A stretch of 64,000 nucleotides of DNA, taken from NCBI GenBank assembly GCA_009739215.1, contig VSJF01000012.1:930001-994000 (forward strand), given 5' to 3'. A program made the position numbers and the translations under genes. The stretch is from Floccularia luteovirens. Its lineage: Eukaryota > Basidiomycota > Agaricomycetes > Agaricales > Squamanitaceae. The notes under the pieces were generated by a model. That model saw only the letters and a program-made list of their open reading frames with translations. It ran no database searches and had not been told where the DNA came from. Below, piece by piece: positions 24,301-36,042 of this stretch. Each line of letters opens with the position of its first letter. Position 1 is the first letter of the stretch.

Positions 24301-25689
24301 CGGACTTCTACTGTTTTGACACGAGTAGAGGAGGGCACGTTTTGGCAATCTGGGGCCAGGAGTCTCTGTGCAAGAGTTGTTCCTGGCACCTTGATATCTT
24401 CTCCGAGAGGGCCTCTCATTGCAACGGGTGTGGATTCCCCTTCAAGTTTGCGTTTTTTAATTGGTGGAAATGCAGAGATACCAGAGGAAGGAAGAGAGGA
24501 GGATTCACTAGCTGGCAATGTTTGATGGCCTTTAGCGGAATTGAGCTGTTGTACCGCCCAAGCTTTAAATCCGAGCTTTGGTATTTTTGGTTGAGCCGTC
24601 TCTGGCTCTTTTTGATCTGATTGAGACTCGGGGGCAGAGTCTTCTACTCCTTCATCGTCCTCATCAGAGGTATCATAAACAGAGTCCGAGCTATCAAAAG
24701 ACGAATCTGATTCATTAGCCATGTCCACCTGAGGGGTATCGAGGCCCTCCCATCTCCTGCGAGACGTCTAAAGCGGGATAAATTGTCAGGATTTTCCCAA
24801 ATTTTATATATGTAACTAACCTGGGTTTTCACTGGTTTATGACGAACTTTTGGTGCTACAAGACTACCATCAGGATTTCTTTGCAACGCACCACCGACTA
24901 CGTGTACAATTGGGGTCGGGTTCCGTGATGGATCGTGCGTGTCGTCTAGCACAACTATTGGCCTCTTAATGTTCGATTCGTCCTTATCCTCATGGTTCCC
25001 AACCTCGATGTCTTCCATTTCGGTGTCATCGTCACTCTGACTACTTTCATCTCTATCCCCAAGCTGGAAATCGATTGCACGTTTTCGTTTCCCAGTATTT
25101 GCATTCAATGTGCGTCGAATTTGTTTGTTATCTGATTTCTCAAATAATTCTTGATGAGTAGCAAGTTTTCCAGTTCCAAGAGTTGACGATGACTGAAGCA
25201 AAACGGAAGATAGCGACGCCTGGCTCTGGCTGAGAAAGGTCAAAGAAATTTTGGTTGAAAGGGAAGAGACCTACGCCAATTTTTCGAATATCTGCACTCG
25301 TTCTTCCTTCTTCAATTTTTTGTCCTACGAAATCAAATGGATATGACGATATTCAAGAAATTAGAAAAATCCGTATCGCACAATGTATTTTTCCAGACGT
25401 TTCTTTTTCTTTGCATTCCATTTAGATTCAGATTGAGCAGCGAGCTTATTGAAACATAAGTTAAAGGAAGTAATGTTGATACAACGAGCCTGACCTCTTG
25501 CAACAACTTTTCTTTCCGCTCCTTTTCTTTCTCTTCTTTTGGCTTTTGGACAAGGATGCTAGCATTTCCATCATCTTGAGTTTCTAGGGATTCCTTACTC
25601 TTCATCTTCTTTTTCTTTCCCTTTTTTCTTAATCCCGCGGTGGATTGTCGACCTTTTGTATTGTACCCCACCCGTTCATGCCCTGCCAT
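21301..25689 (-). CDS. ECM16: DEAH-box RNA helicase Ecm16/Dhr1 (DHX37)
   Basis: Nucleolar helicase that displaces U3 snoRNA during 18S rRNA maturation. It starts at 25689 with a Lys-rich leader ([27 protein letters not shown]), then acidic disordered regions. Core motifs in order: [19 protein letters not shown] (I), [12 protein letters not shown] (Ia), [16 protein letters not shown] (II), [10 protein letters not shown] (III), [12 protein letters not shown] (IV), [19 protein letters not shown] (V) and [20 protein letters not shown] (VI). Between IV and V there is a long acidic insertion, typical of the Dhr1/DHX37 subfamily. The winged-helix, ratchet and OB regions follow, ending in [17 protein letters not shown] and [11 protein letters not shown]. 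The C-terminus faces that of SEN1, 136 bp away, so the transcripts probably overlap. A GTCATGTGAC element lies 127 bp upstream of the start. Confidence 0.93.
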
Positions 25690-26026
25690 CTAGGTAGTTA
25701 TGATATTTCAGTTTGGCCTCTCAAAGTTGATGCAAGTTAAAACAAGATGTTTGTTAGCGTTAAACGTTGAGGTCGACATAATAACTGCAACATCAAAAAA
25801 TTCGAATGACATCTTGTCATGTGACTATACTCGAGTAACGAAGTGATTTGTTGACGTGAGTCGTGTTGCAATCGTTCAATAACATAGGAGGTTAAAAAAG
25901 AAGCAGGTGGCTCAATAAAATGGGAGTACAAGTTGGTAACAGAGGCTGACAGATGATGTGAATTCTAAATAATACAGTGAAACAAGCAACATAGACTATA
26001 TCATTAAATATATCCAACCGTCCGCA
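25690..26026. other. intergenic, ECM16 promoter / Scm3-like 3' flank
   Basis: The stretch holds the ECM16 promoter, including GTCATGTGAC at 25816-25825. No coding feature is evident. Confidence 0.5.
25816..25825. promoter_or_regulatory. E-box-like GTCATGTGAC upstream of ECM16
   Basis: A near-palindromic 10-mer 127 bp upstream of the ECM16 start. Exactly the same 10-mer occurs upstream of the MATH-BTB gene at 33549-33558. Confidence 0.45.
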
Positions 26027-28861
26027 TTATTTGTATTTCGGGGTGTTAGCATGGCCTGGGGCACCTACGGAACGACTTCTTTTGGGCTGTTTGCTAACGG
26101 GCGCGGATGGGGTAATTTTTGTGGATTGTTTTGGCCCAGGTGTTTGGCCCCTGGTGGGGGGTCTACCTCTGACCCCACTTGTTGAATTCTTCGGCTGGTT
26201 CTGTTCTTCTTCAGAATCAGCTTTTCCTTTGAGTGAGTCTGCTCGTTTTCTCTGATTAGATTTGATCGCGTCTGCCGCTGGGTCGGAATGACGAGAGAGA
26301 ATATCTATTACATCTGAGTCAGACACCGTGGCAGTGTCATCAAGTTTGAAGGATACGCGTCTGCCCCTCGAGCGGCTCCGTTTTACTAGAGACTTTCGTC
26401 GGTCATTATCTCCTGCCTTGATAGGCGAGGACGGGACTTCAGGGGAGGAAGGAGGTAAGGTTGCCTTTGAGAATTCAGGATTGTATGAATACGGGTGTGG
26501 GTGTGAATGATGAGTGGGGGTGGTATATAACGAACTTGGCGTCCTGTGACGGTGAGAAGGGGTATATGAAACAGGTGTATTGAAGGGTGTTGACGCCCAA
26601 GATCCACCACCTATAAGTGCTGACAGCTGATGCATAGCTTGGGATATGATATACTGGGCACGGGGGTCCGGAATTGGAGGATAGTTAGGATAGTAGTTCG
26701 GTATCGGATGAGCAAAAGGTTGGGGGATTCTAAGGTTATTGGAACTCTCCGCGGATTCCTGATAGGAGAGGGTGGATTCCTCATCGGAGGCATCTGTTGA
26801 ATAATCTAATTCATGCTCTTGGCGAAGTTTCTGTGTGGGTTGGGATCTTGATCTAGATATCGACCTCGGTCTGGATTGAGATCTTGGGGGTGGATGTGAG
26901 TCTACATTATCCGCTACACAAATTAGTACCTTGCTAGAAGACAAAAAAAGAGAGGCACCTTCAGAGTGGTTATGTTCACAGTAATGATCTTTAAGAGATC
27001 TGGGTGCCTTTGACACTTTTCCCGTAGCCCTGTGAGGGGTTGCTTGTACCAGTTGTCGTACTTTATCTTTGGAAACCATTTCATGATTTGAGTCGTGAAT
27101 AGAGATAGAAACCACCCTTTTACGCTTTCTGGTTTCTTTCAATGCATCATTGCTAGCTGGGCTCACTTGTGCGGTGTTCGCATCTAGGATGCGTTGTGAG
27201 GGCAGGGATTGTTTTGGCGGTAAATGGCGCTGGGCTTTCTCCTCCTCATATGAATTCCCTTTGACAGCTCTGGGGGGCGACGACGACGAGATAACGATAG
27301 GATCATCGCTCTCATCATCCAGCTCTCCACGACAATAAGTGGTCAACATATTTCTAGGTTCTGAAAGGGCATCGGATTGTCGTTCTTTAGCTTTACCTTT
27401 CCGTCTGACCTGTGGATCTGCTGGGAGCGATTCATCATGTGGGTTACAATGCTTTGAGGGTGGACTTTTTGTTCTCGATTTTTGGTCAATCCCGAAAGGC
27501 TTTTTTGTCTCGATCACTACCTCCGCCCTATTTTTTGCCTGACTAGTCTTCTTTGCTGTACCCACTGTCGCCCTGGCTGGAACAGATTTCCCAGAGGTGG
27601 TGATGTTTGTTGAAAGTAGTTTTGTGAGGTCCAGCCGTGGCACTTCCCCACGGAAAGTTTTATTACTGCTAGTAGAACGGAAGGATGTTTTCAGAAGGCC
27701 TTCACGCTGGGAAAAAATAGGAGATGATGGTGGGGGAGATGATGCTGATAATGATGTAAAGTCGTCTGCATAGCCGACTGCGGACAACTCAGAAGACGAC
27801 TGTGACCTAGGAGGGGTTTGCAATTGGCCTTGTCTAGTTGGCTGTAACTCTCCGGGCGTGCACGTCCGTGCGGTTATAGCAATACGGCCGTTTTGTTCAT
27901 TTTGTGCGTCTAGTGTTACAGGTTTCGAAGGTACGGGATTTTCGATAATTTCTATGTCACTGTCGCTATCACAGTCACCTTCAACCTTCGGGGGAACCTC
28001 GTAGACCATGCTTGCTTCATCAACCTCCCATGCACCAAATTCGTCTTCCGAAGAACTTTCTGAATTGCTTGAGTGATCCAAAGTCAGTTGATTGCCTGCT
28101 TTTATGTCATTTCCAAAATCTGCTTCGAGAACATCCTCCGGACCATTTTGCTCGGTGGTATGCTCGTCATACTCAACGTCTGACGATTGGTCAGAGTCAC
28201 TGAGTTCAATAACTTCTTCACTCGCGTCTTCATCCCCTGACAAATTTCTTGTGTGATAATCATCGTCATCATCATCAGGTTCACTCCCACACTGCTCTCG
28301 CCGCAGTTTTTCTGCTTCCAAGAAGTCTCGGAGGTCTTGTGCGTCGGCAGGATCCATCGTTGTAACACGGGGAGTTGGCCTGCCAGCCAAGGCGATAGTG
28401 TTCACATCCTCGTCTTTGTCCAAAAAAGAATCTAGCTCATCCACGTCCTCGTCTTCTGAAATGTCATCATCATCGGTGGCATCCACTATCATCCCAAATT
28501 TCGTTTTCTTCAATTTACGGAGTACTCCATTATCTTTTATTATTTTTCCACTGCTGACATCAATAATGTCATCTTCGTCCAGCCTTCTGGTGTATCGATC
28601 AGCCAGCTGCCACCAAACATCGAATAGGCGTGCGGCCGACGCTTCACGTTCTTTCTGGAAGTCGATGGGCGTTGTGCGGGAGGACGAAGCGACGCTCTGA
28701 GCCTGATGTGATGTTGAGGTTAATCGTTGACGCTTGAATGGTGGTGCTGTATCTGCAGAATGAGAGGAGGAGGGAAAATCTGATACGGATGGGGGCGGGG
28801 GAGACGCAGATGGTGTTATGAGAGGGGTTTTTTGTGGAGACCTCAGTGGGAAAAGATCCAT
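26027..28861 (-). CDS. Scm3/HJURP-like centromeric histone chaperone candidate
   Basis: A long, mostly disordered protein of 944 codons. The only ordered-looking part, residues about 75-120, reads ARLFDVWWQLADRYTRRLD, EDDIIDVSSGKIIKDNGVL. The pattern Trp-X-aliphatic...Arg-Tyr...Asp-Glu...Asp-aliphatic-X-Asp...Gly-X-Ile-X-X-Asp-X-Gly resembles the fungal Scm3 domain, which loads CENP-A at centromeres. The rest is acidic and Ser-rich, with RS-type dipeptides (RSRPRSISRSRSQ), basic patches and three possible SUMO-interacting motifs (VIELSDSD, IEIIEN, PIVISSS). A 45-nt stop-less intron (26958-26914) with a perfect TACTAAT branch sequence is probably removed, giving about 929 residues. Assignment rests on one motif; a generic nuclear disordered protein is the alternative. 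Confidence 0.62.
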   Translation of the reverse strand: MDLFPLRSPQKTPLITPSASPPPPSVSDFPSSSHSADTAPPFKRQRLTSTSHQAQSVASSSRTTPIDFQKEREASAARLFDVWWQLADRYTRRLDEDDIIDVSSGKIIKDNGVLRKLKKTKFGMIVDATDDDDISEDEDVDELDSFLDKDEDVNTIALAGRPTPRVTTMDPADAQDLRDFLEAEKLRREQCGSEPDDDDDDYHTRNLSGDEDASEEVIELSDSDQSSDVEYDEHTTEQNGPEDVLEADFGNDIKAGNQLTLDHSSNSESSSEDEFGAWEVDEASMVYEVPPKVEGDCDSDSDIEIIENPVPSKPVTLDAQNEQNGRIAITARTCTPGELQPTRQGQLQTPPRSQSSSELSAVGYADDFTSLSASSPPPSSPIFSQREGLLKTSFRSTSSNKTFRGEVPRLDLTKLLSTNITTSGKSVPARATVGTAKKTSQAKNRAEVVIETKKPFGIDQKSRTKSPPSKHCNPHDESLPADPQVRRKGKAKERQSDALSEPRNMLTTYCRGELDDESDDPIVISSSSPPRAVKGNSYEEEKAQRHLPPKQSLPSQRILDANTAQVSPASNDALKETRKRKRVVSISIHDSNHEMVSKDKVRQLVQATPHRATGKVSKAPRSLKDHYCEHNHSEGASLFLSSSKVLICVADNVDSHPPPRSQSRPRSISRSRSQPTQKLRQEHELDYSTDASDEESTLSYQESAESSNNLRIPQPFAHPIPNYYPNYPPIPDPRAQYIISQAMHQLSALIGGGSWASTPFNTPVSYTPSHRHRTPSSLYTTPTHHSHPHPYSYNPEFSKATLPPSSPEVPSSPIKAGDNDRRKSLVKRSRSRGRRVSFKLDDTATVSDSDVIDILSRHSDPAADAIKSNQRKRADSLKGKADSEEEQNQPKNSTSGVRGRPPTRGQTPGPKQSTKITPSAPVSKQPKRSRSVGAPGHANTPKYK

Positions 28862-29366
28862 CAGAATAGGGACTGATTAGGTGTAGTCCTTCTAGCAAAG
28901 AACTGTATGTATCACGAAGGTGCCAGTGCCAGTATTCACGCTCACGAACGATGTTCGAGTCCGACGTGACGGAAACGCGAGAACACTCAGTCACGTGTAC
29001 CACGCTTGTAACGTTTTCTGTGACAGACGCGCTTGAACAGCGACACAAAAACTACATGATTCTGTATACAATTCTAAGTTAAACATGAATTGGATGGGTA
29101 TTTCTGTGCATGTTACTCTATATATGAATGTAAAGTTTTGCTCGACAACAATTCCACAGTTGTGTGACCCCCAGTGAAATGTGCACGTGCCCGGCCAAGT
29201 CACTCCAAAAGAGATACCGACATCCGCCTCTGACCACAACTCAATTCCAATACTCATGCTCACTCAAGTTTTTCATATCTAACCATTTAAACCTCACCTT
29301 GAAACACTCTTACATATACGAATTCCCGAGAGCCAATCCAAACTAGTAATACACCTTAACAACTCC
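28862..29366. other. divergent promoter region, Scm3-like / Prp24
   Basis: Five hundred bp between divergent start codons. It contains TCACGTGT at 28991-28998 and CACGTG at 29184-29189. No coding sequence is recognised. Confidence 0.5.
28991..28998. promoter_or_regulatory. E-box-like TCACGTGT in the Scm3-like/Prp24 divergent promoter
   Basis: CACGTG core 130 bp upstream of the Scm3-like start (28861, minus strand). A second CACGTG lies at 29184-29189, 178 bp upstream of the Prp24 start. Confidence 0.4.
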
Positions 29367-32300
29367 ATGGACCAAGTTCAAGATCTTGACGCTCTCAGCA
29401 ATGTATTAACCGAACTTGCTGAAAACCCATTCGATATTTCCCTTCATGTACAAAACATCCGTCTCGCACAAAGCTTGGGGGACTCCCAATCTGCTTTAGA
29501 GATGATGACAGACTTTTTATCTGCTGGGGATGACGTATGGTTGCCTTTACTTCAGGCGAAGGAACAGTCGTCGGTCAATCAGAATACAAAAGAAGGTGTG
29601 GAAGAGTTAATGGCTCTTTATGAGCGTGCCGAGGCAGACTACATGTGTACGTCCTTCGCTATTGTTCTGCATATTTGATATGACCATTCAAACACCAGCT
29701 ATTCCTTTGTTACAAAGGCATCTGCAGTATATTATCAATCAGCATGCAAAGTACTCTGGAGATGAACCAAGGCCAGAATCTCTTCAAGATATTTTTTCAA
29801 CTGCCTGGACACGCAAAACTATCGACGAAATTGTTGGTAAAGGCATTGGACATTTGACACAGGTACACTAACTTCTTCTCCAAATGCACAGTTCCTAAAT
29901 ATTCAATTCGCAGAGCCATTTGCTTTGGGATGCGCAACGCGATTGGGAAATCCAGATGCTTGAAAATGCGTCGGGGTCTGAGAAAATTGAACTTGTAGAG
30001 CGAATTTCGATCCTTCACCTGAATCGTCTTCGTCAACCTCACTCTAGTATGTCCAACCCACACTTATTCCAGCTGTTCCACTTAGTATTCTTACCCTGCA
30101 GATTCAGAGGATACTTTCTCGTCATATTCTTCTTTCACCACTAACTATAAACCCCCCCAAGACTATGAACCACTTATGGTTGCAGCGTCCAAAGTCAAAG
30201 GCCAAGGGGTTAAGTCATACGATCGTAGGGAACGAAATGAGACTGCTTTAGTAAATCGTCTGATGTTAAAACCTTTTTCTCTGTCTAATCGGCCCTAGTC
30301 ACAGGCATCCTATCCACTTGAAGTATACGCTCAATACATCGCTGCTGAAAGGCGAGCGAAGTATCCAGATCAATTCGTCATTAATGCAGTATTTGAACGT
30401 GCGATATCGGAAGCTGCGAAGCGCAGATTTATTGGAGAAGCTGGGGCTGAGGATGCCTTGAGATCTTTTTGGATTGGCTACTGTGATTCTATGGTAAGTC
30501 CAGTACTACCTTGTGTTATACTGTCCTTGACTTCTGTTCATTATCAGAGAATCTTAGAAGCTGAAGCCAGGGAGAGATTACGGACATTTCGAAGAGCAAC
30601 TCGGAGTGTTCCAAGCTCTGGTGGGATATGGGCTCGCTACATGCGTTTTACTGTGAGTTTGTTCTTCTAAAACAAAATATTTATTTATTTTGTATCATAG
30701 GAAAGTGTAGAAGAAACCATAAATGGCTTGGAGAGTGTTTCCGGTCCGTCATTTCTCATGCTCACATCTTATATATATCGACACGTATCACGCAGACATA
30801 TATTTAAAAGCCATATCGATCAAGCCACTCAAATCCGATGTAGAACAGATAGTTTTATTAACTCTTGCATTCGCTGGATATCAGAAGAGGCTTCTAGGAG
30901 AAGGCATGGTTTCCGTATTATGCATGCATATATTTCTATTTACATTCCGTTCAGATCAAAGTGGGGATGTCTTGCCCACCTTAATTCAGGTTTTAGAAGA
31001 CGGAATTGAGATGGTTCATAAGGGTATGTGATTTCATCCGAACTGACCAATCTAATGAATGGTATCCTGAATAATTGAACTCCAGCCTCAAAAACTGGAG
31101 ACCTCAAACTTCGTTTAGAGAAATTCTTAGCAAAAGTTGTAGGTCGCCCCATCCTCAAACCCAAACCACCTGAATACTGACCTTGCAAACACTAGTATGA
31201 GGATTCTTCTCTTCCAGATGGAGCTATCGGTGTTTGGGACAATGCAGTCAAGAAGTTGAAGTCATATTATTCAGTTTGGATGCAATATACAGACACAGTG
31301 ATGTAAACCAATTCTGTCGTTTGTTTCATCTCGCTCACCTCCGTATAGAAAATATGAACGGTACGAGGAGGCGAGAAGTTTGTTTGAAAGCATTCATACC
31401 AAACAACTCGATTGGCCAGAGGTCATTTGGGAAGCTTGGATCGCCTTTGAACACTTGTACGGGTCTGTTTCCGAAATTGAATCGTGTACGGATAAGATTG
31501 AGAAGGCACAGATCCAAGTTAATCTGAGACGAGCAAAAGTGAGCTTTGAAATCATCCTTTTCGTCCTAATTGACGCCGAGTATCCTGCAGGAAGCAGAAA
31601 GGGCTGCATATCAGTCGATTCAAATAGCTGCGGAGAAACAAGCAAATGTTCCTGTAACTGAAGTTCCTATACCAAGCTCCTCTGTTGGTGAGGTCCAAAT
31701 GGAAACGGATGTGCAGCCCACCGTAGAAAGAGGAATAAAACGTGGCCCAGAAGATGAACCTGAACAAGAATCAAACAAGAAACCAAGACTTGGTAAGATG
31801 ACTTTCAATGATTTTTGATCATTCACTTTCACTATACAATTATGTATCACAGAAGCGAAGTCACAACCACTCAAGCGGTTAGTACCAAATCATCTCCTCG
31901 ATAGCAATCTAAAGTTGCGCTTTTAGTGATAGAGAAAATTGTACTGTATTTGTTGCCGATCTTCCTCCCGATACCCAAGAGGAGGATCTTGCCAAGATAT
32001 TTAAGGATGTTCGTGGACATGTCTTTCAAGTTCTCGACTGAGCTAAACTTTTGATAGTGCGGATCCATCAAAGAAGTTAAAATCACTCAATTACCAAATG
32101 CGCTTGTCGCAACCGTTGAATTTTCTGATAGGGTAAGGAATATATTTAGTGGATCGATTTCGCGGTCAGTTAATGATATCCAGGATTGCATACCTGCAGC
32201 GTTGACAAAAGACAAGAAGAGAATAAATGATCAAGAAATAGCAGTCCACTTAGCATGGAAGTCAACTTTGTATGTGACCAACTTCCCAGAATCTATGGAC

Positions 32301-33513
32301 GATACTGCTGTGAGAGCCATGTTTGGAAAGGTAAAGTTTGACGTCCATCTTTTGACCTTGCAATTACTAAAATTCTAAAAGTATGGAACTCTATTCGATG
32401 TGCGCTGGCCAAGCAAGAAATTCAAAGCTACCCGACGATTCTGTTATGTACAGTTTACATCTCCAGTAAGGAAATTCTGGAATAGCTTGTATTTGTTTGC
32501 TCACTTTTGATTGACAAGGCCTCTGCGGAGAAAGCACTCGAGCTTCATAATCATAAGCTTGATGACAATCTTCTCTTGAATGTATATATATCAAATCCAG
32601 AACGAAAGAAAGAGAGAACAGACCAAGATGCTAATGAGAGGGAGGTTTTCGTTGCAGGATTGAGCAGATACACCAATGCAAACGATTTGACTAAACTGTT
32701 CGGGACGGTTTGTCATGTTCTTTTGATGTCATTTTCTCATTCTAAATTCTCGCTAGTATGGAAAAGTAAAGGAAGTTAGGATGGCTGAAGAAAAAGGACA
32801 TTCAAAAGGTTTTGCGTTTATTGAGTTCGAGGAAGAGGTACAGTCTTTTTTTCTTCAAACTATTCCTGTATGTATTTTGAACCTTTTGTGAAAAGAAGGA
32901 TGCAACGGCTGCACTAGCTGCCAACAACTATGAACTCAAGAAAAGAAGGATTGCTGTGACGTTATCTAATTCTCGAATGCGTTCAAAGCACCAGTATGTA
33001 ATACGAGGGTACGGGATAACTCTGGAAGCTAATATCAATACCAGGTCTGAGATTGGTATGACCAGGGTTGCGGAGGCCCGTAGTCGGTCTGTACGAGTGA
33101 AAAACTTGCCACCCGCTACACAGGAGGGTTTATTACAGCAGACACTCGAAAAGGTCGCTCGTGTAAAACGGGTTGAAGTATTTTTGGATAAACTTGAGGC
33201 TGTAATTGAACTGGAAAGTTCTGCGGTAAGTTTCTCCAGAAATTCAGAATCATTTGAACAGCAACTCACTTCTCTTTAGGAAGCTGGAAAGCTCCTCCTC
33301 AGGGTTGAACCTATTGTGTTCAACGGTAATACGTTGACATTATCAGAGGAAGGAGAGAGTAGTTCGGCAGGATCTTCGAGTAAGCCTGGAGGAATGTTTG
33401 TACCGAGAAGGGCCGGTATATCACGTCCAAAGGCAGGGCTGGGACACCCAAGAGCATCTACGAGTAAAGTACAAGGCAGGAGTCAGGATGACTTTAGAAA
33501 AATGGTTGGGTGA
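29367..33513 (+). CDS. PRP24: U4/U6 snRNP assembly factor Prp24/SART3-like
   Basis: Splicing factor that anneals U4 and U6 snRNAs. It starts at 29367 (MDQVQDLDALSNVLTELAEN). The first half is built of HAT repeats spread over many small exons (VFERAISEAAKRRFIG, SFWIGYCDSM, RILEAEARERLRTF, WARYMRFT, LIQVLEDGIEMVHKG, QLDWPEVIWEAWIAFE). The second half has RRM domains: VVADLPPDTQEEDLAKIFKD, TLYVTNFPESMDDTAVRAMF, EVFVAGLSRYTNANDLTKLF with KGFAFIEFEEE, and SVRVKNLPPATQEGLLQQTL. The extreme C-terminus SQDDFRKMVG matches the Lsm-interacting motif that contacts the Lsm2-8 ring. HAT repeats plus RRMs correspond to the SART3 layout, whereas budding yeast Prp24 lacks HATs. Confidence 0.92.
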
Positions 33514-33548
33514 TGTCAGGCTCAATTATAATATCATGTGAAGAGAGT

Positions 33549-33558
33549 GTCATGTGAC
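33549..33558. promoter_or_regulatory. E-box-like GTCATGTGAC upstream of MATH-BTB gene
   Basis: Located 61 bp upstream of the ATG at 33619, with a related TCATGTGAAG at 33534-33543. It duplicates exactly the element upstream of ECM16. Confidence 0.45.
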
Positions 33559-33618
33559 GAGTTATTTACGAAACACATGAAACAAAGAAATTATTGGTGT
33601 TTAACGTTTAGCTTCAGC

Positions 33619-35930
33619 ATGGAACCTCCGCAATCAGAATATCAGGAATCTTGTTCAATTACCTTTGAGTGGACCCTTCGAGGTCTAAAGAATCTCTTTG
33701 ATTCAACAAAAGGCGATTTAAAGTCTAGAGTAACAAAGTCTGCCCGCTTTGGAGGCGATCGTTGGCAGGTCTGTAACCACACCCACCACGAGTCTCCTAC
33801 ATAACACACATATCAATCTCCCAGATTATGTTCTACGCAAACGCAGGTACTGCAAAGGACAATGTCGAAGGTGGAGGTCACATAAGTCTCTACCTCTCGT
33901 GCGAGGTCTATTTGCGTCATATTATCATTGGCTACTTTAGCTGATTATTACTTTGAATAGCCAACAGCTGAAGAGAGAGAAGCTGCACTAGCATCTTCAG
34001 GGCGGTATGTTATAAATATATATTTTCTAGTATAATTCGACGATTTACTGGACACAATTCTTAGATGGGTTCGAGAAGGGGTGTATAAATTCAGTTTCGA
34101 GCTTCACAAGTAATTATCCTGCTATTAATCAACATCTCATCCTGAAACCATCTAACTTAGTATCGGGAAATCTTTTCGTTATAATCAGAAGGAGGCCCAT
34201 AACCACTCATTTTCTTACAAGGTATGGAGTTCCCGTTCGTCAACCACAAGTCATATTCATGAGATAATAACCTGTAGACAGCCAACTGGGGATGGTATGA
34301 TCTGGAGTCTTGTTCTCCTTGTAACTTACTAAATTGCTTATAGGGCGCAATTTGCAAAGAGAGATACTGTCTTCTATCATTCGACTCCGGTTAAAGCCCA
34401 AGATGCATTCGTTATCACCTGTAATATTACATCATCCCCAACACCACCTCCCCTTCCGCCCATCTATCCCCTGCAATCAGTCCCGAAGGAATTACTTTAT
34501 ACATTCGGAGAACTGCTAGATGATCCCTTATACTCTGATGTCAAGTTTGTCCTTCCTAGGCGAGACAGCAAAGTCACGGATTCATCCCGAGTAATTTGGG
34601 CATCAAAGCGGATTATACAACGAGCAGATTACTTTCACGATAGTACGTTCTCGTGATACTAGCTAATCATTTTAGGTAATATTATCTTTAGTGTTCAACT
34701 CCAGTTTCGCTGAAGGTTCAAGCGGAGGAATATTCTTTTCTCCCAAACCTTCTACTCAACAGCTAGATATGGATGCAGACGAGGATGTAATAATAATGGA
34801 ATTTGAGGATTCAGATGTTGAAGATGGTGATAGGTTGGATTTTGACACGAGCCAAATGGCAACTTCAAACGAAGCGTCGAGTGCAACAGAAACTGAGACT
34901 ATGGAAGAAGACGAGAAACTTGATCACCATAGCTTTCAATCAACGCCGGCCCCGCCGAGTCCGCGAACTGACGGTAGAGAATTTGTGCAGGTACATCACG
35001 ACCCAGCAGACCAACAAGCTGGTGAAAAGCTTACGGTTGTTGTGAAAGATGTTGCGTATATTACTTACCGTGCTATGTTATACTATGTAAGCGCTCGTAT
35101 CATATATGTTTGGAACGGATATCTGACATTACTCCAGCTCTACACAAATAATATCGTGTTTGCTCCATTGTCCTCTTCATTCATAACACCACGAATTCAT
35201 GACCTAGTCACTCCAAGTGCTAGTACACCCTCAACACCATCAGAAGCACAAGGACAATCCCTCAGTTCCAAAAGGGTGGTACCTCAAGATTCATCCACGA
35301 CTAGAATGGAATGGATCAAGGATTGGATGAAAATGAACCCGGGGAGACCTGCCCCATGCTCAGCGAAAGCTGCATATAGATTAGCGGATCGTACGTGCTT
35401 TCTATGCCCTCAAATGTTCAGTATATACTGAAAATAATTTAGGACTGGATCTTCGAGATTTGAAGGAGCGGGCCGCACAGGTAAGTGTTAGGATACCTAT
35501 ATTTCTGCATATATCTGAGTAATCCATTACAGCACATCTTCAAGTCTCTTACAGTTGATAATATCGCTTATGAGATATTCTCCCCATTTGCAGCAGCATT
35601 TGATGAGATTCGCAAGGTATTTTCTTTCACGTGGGCAAAAAAAAAACACACAGCATTTATTGACATTGTGTCAGTTTGAGGTTAATTTCTTTTTAACGCA
35701 TTGGCAAGATATCAGAGATTCGGACTCTATGAAAGCTGTTTGGCAACAAATCAGAAATGGTCGGCATCCAGGCTTTGAAGAGGGTGAGTGGTCTGCTCAT
35801 GTATCCAACGCATCGAAGTGATAATTGGGACACAGTTTGGCCGTTGATTGCGCAGTGTCTGGAATTCAAGCCTCAAATGTCGCGTGGCACTACTTCAGTC
35901 AGAGGTGGAGATACTAGCCAACGAAGCTAA
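33619..35930 (+). CDS. MATH-BTB/POZ domain protein
   Basis: Probable substrate adaptor for a Cul3 ubiquitin ligase. The proposed start at 33619 gives MEPPQSEYQESCSITFEWTL; an in-frame ATG at 33538 is possible but lies upstream of the E-box-like elements. The MATH half spans exons with LKNLFDSTKGDLKSRV, FGGDRWQILFYANAG, HISLYLSCE, WVREGVYKFSFELHNIGKS, HNHSFSYK and AQFAKRDTVFYHS. The BTB half has LLDDPLYSDVKFVLPRR, RVIWASKRIIQRADYF and MFNSSFAEGSSGG; it is interrupted by a long acidic insertion (DEDVIIMEFEDSDVEDGD) and resumes with VVVKDVAYITYRAMLYYLYT, NNIVFAPLSS. BACK-like helices with RLADRLDLRDLKERAAQHI and EIFSPFAAAFDEI follow, ending CLEFKPQMSRG. The large insertions inside BTB are common in mushroom members of the family. 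Confidence 0.87.
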
Positions 35931-36042
35931 TTATTACCGGTCACGTTCATGATGCATTTTTTTGAGATCTAGTAGATGTACAACAAGTTTGATGTATAGT
36001 AATCCATATCAGAAATTTTACTTTTCTGGTTCCTTTACGGAA

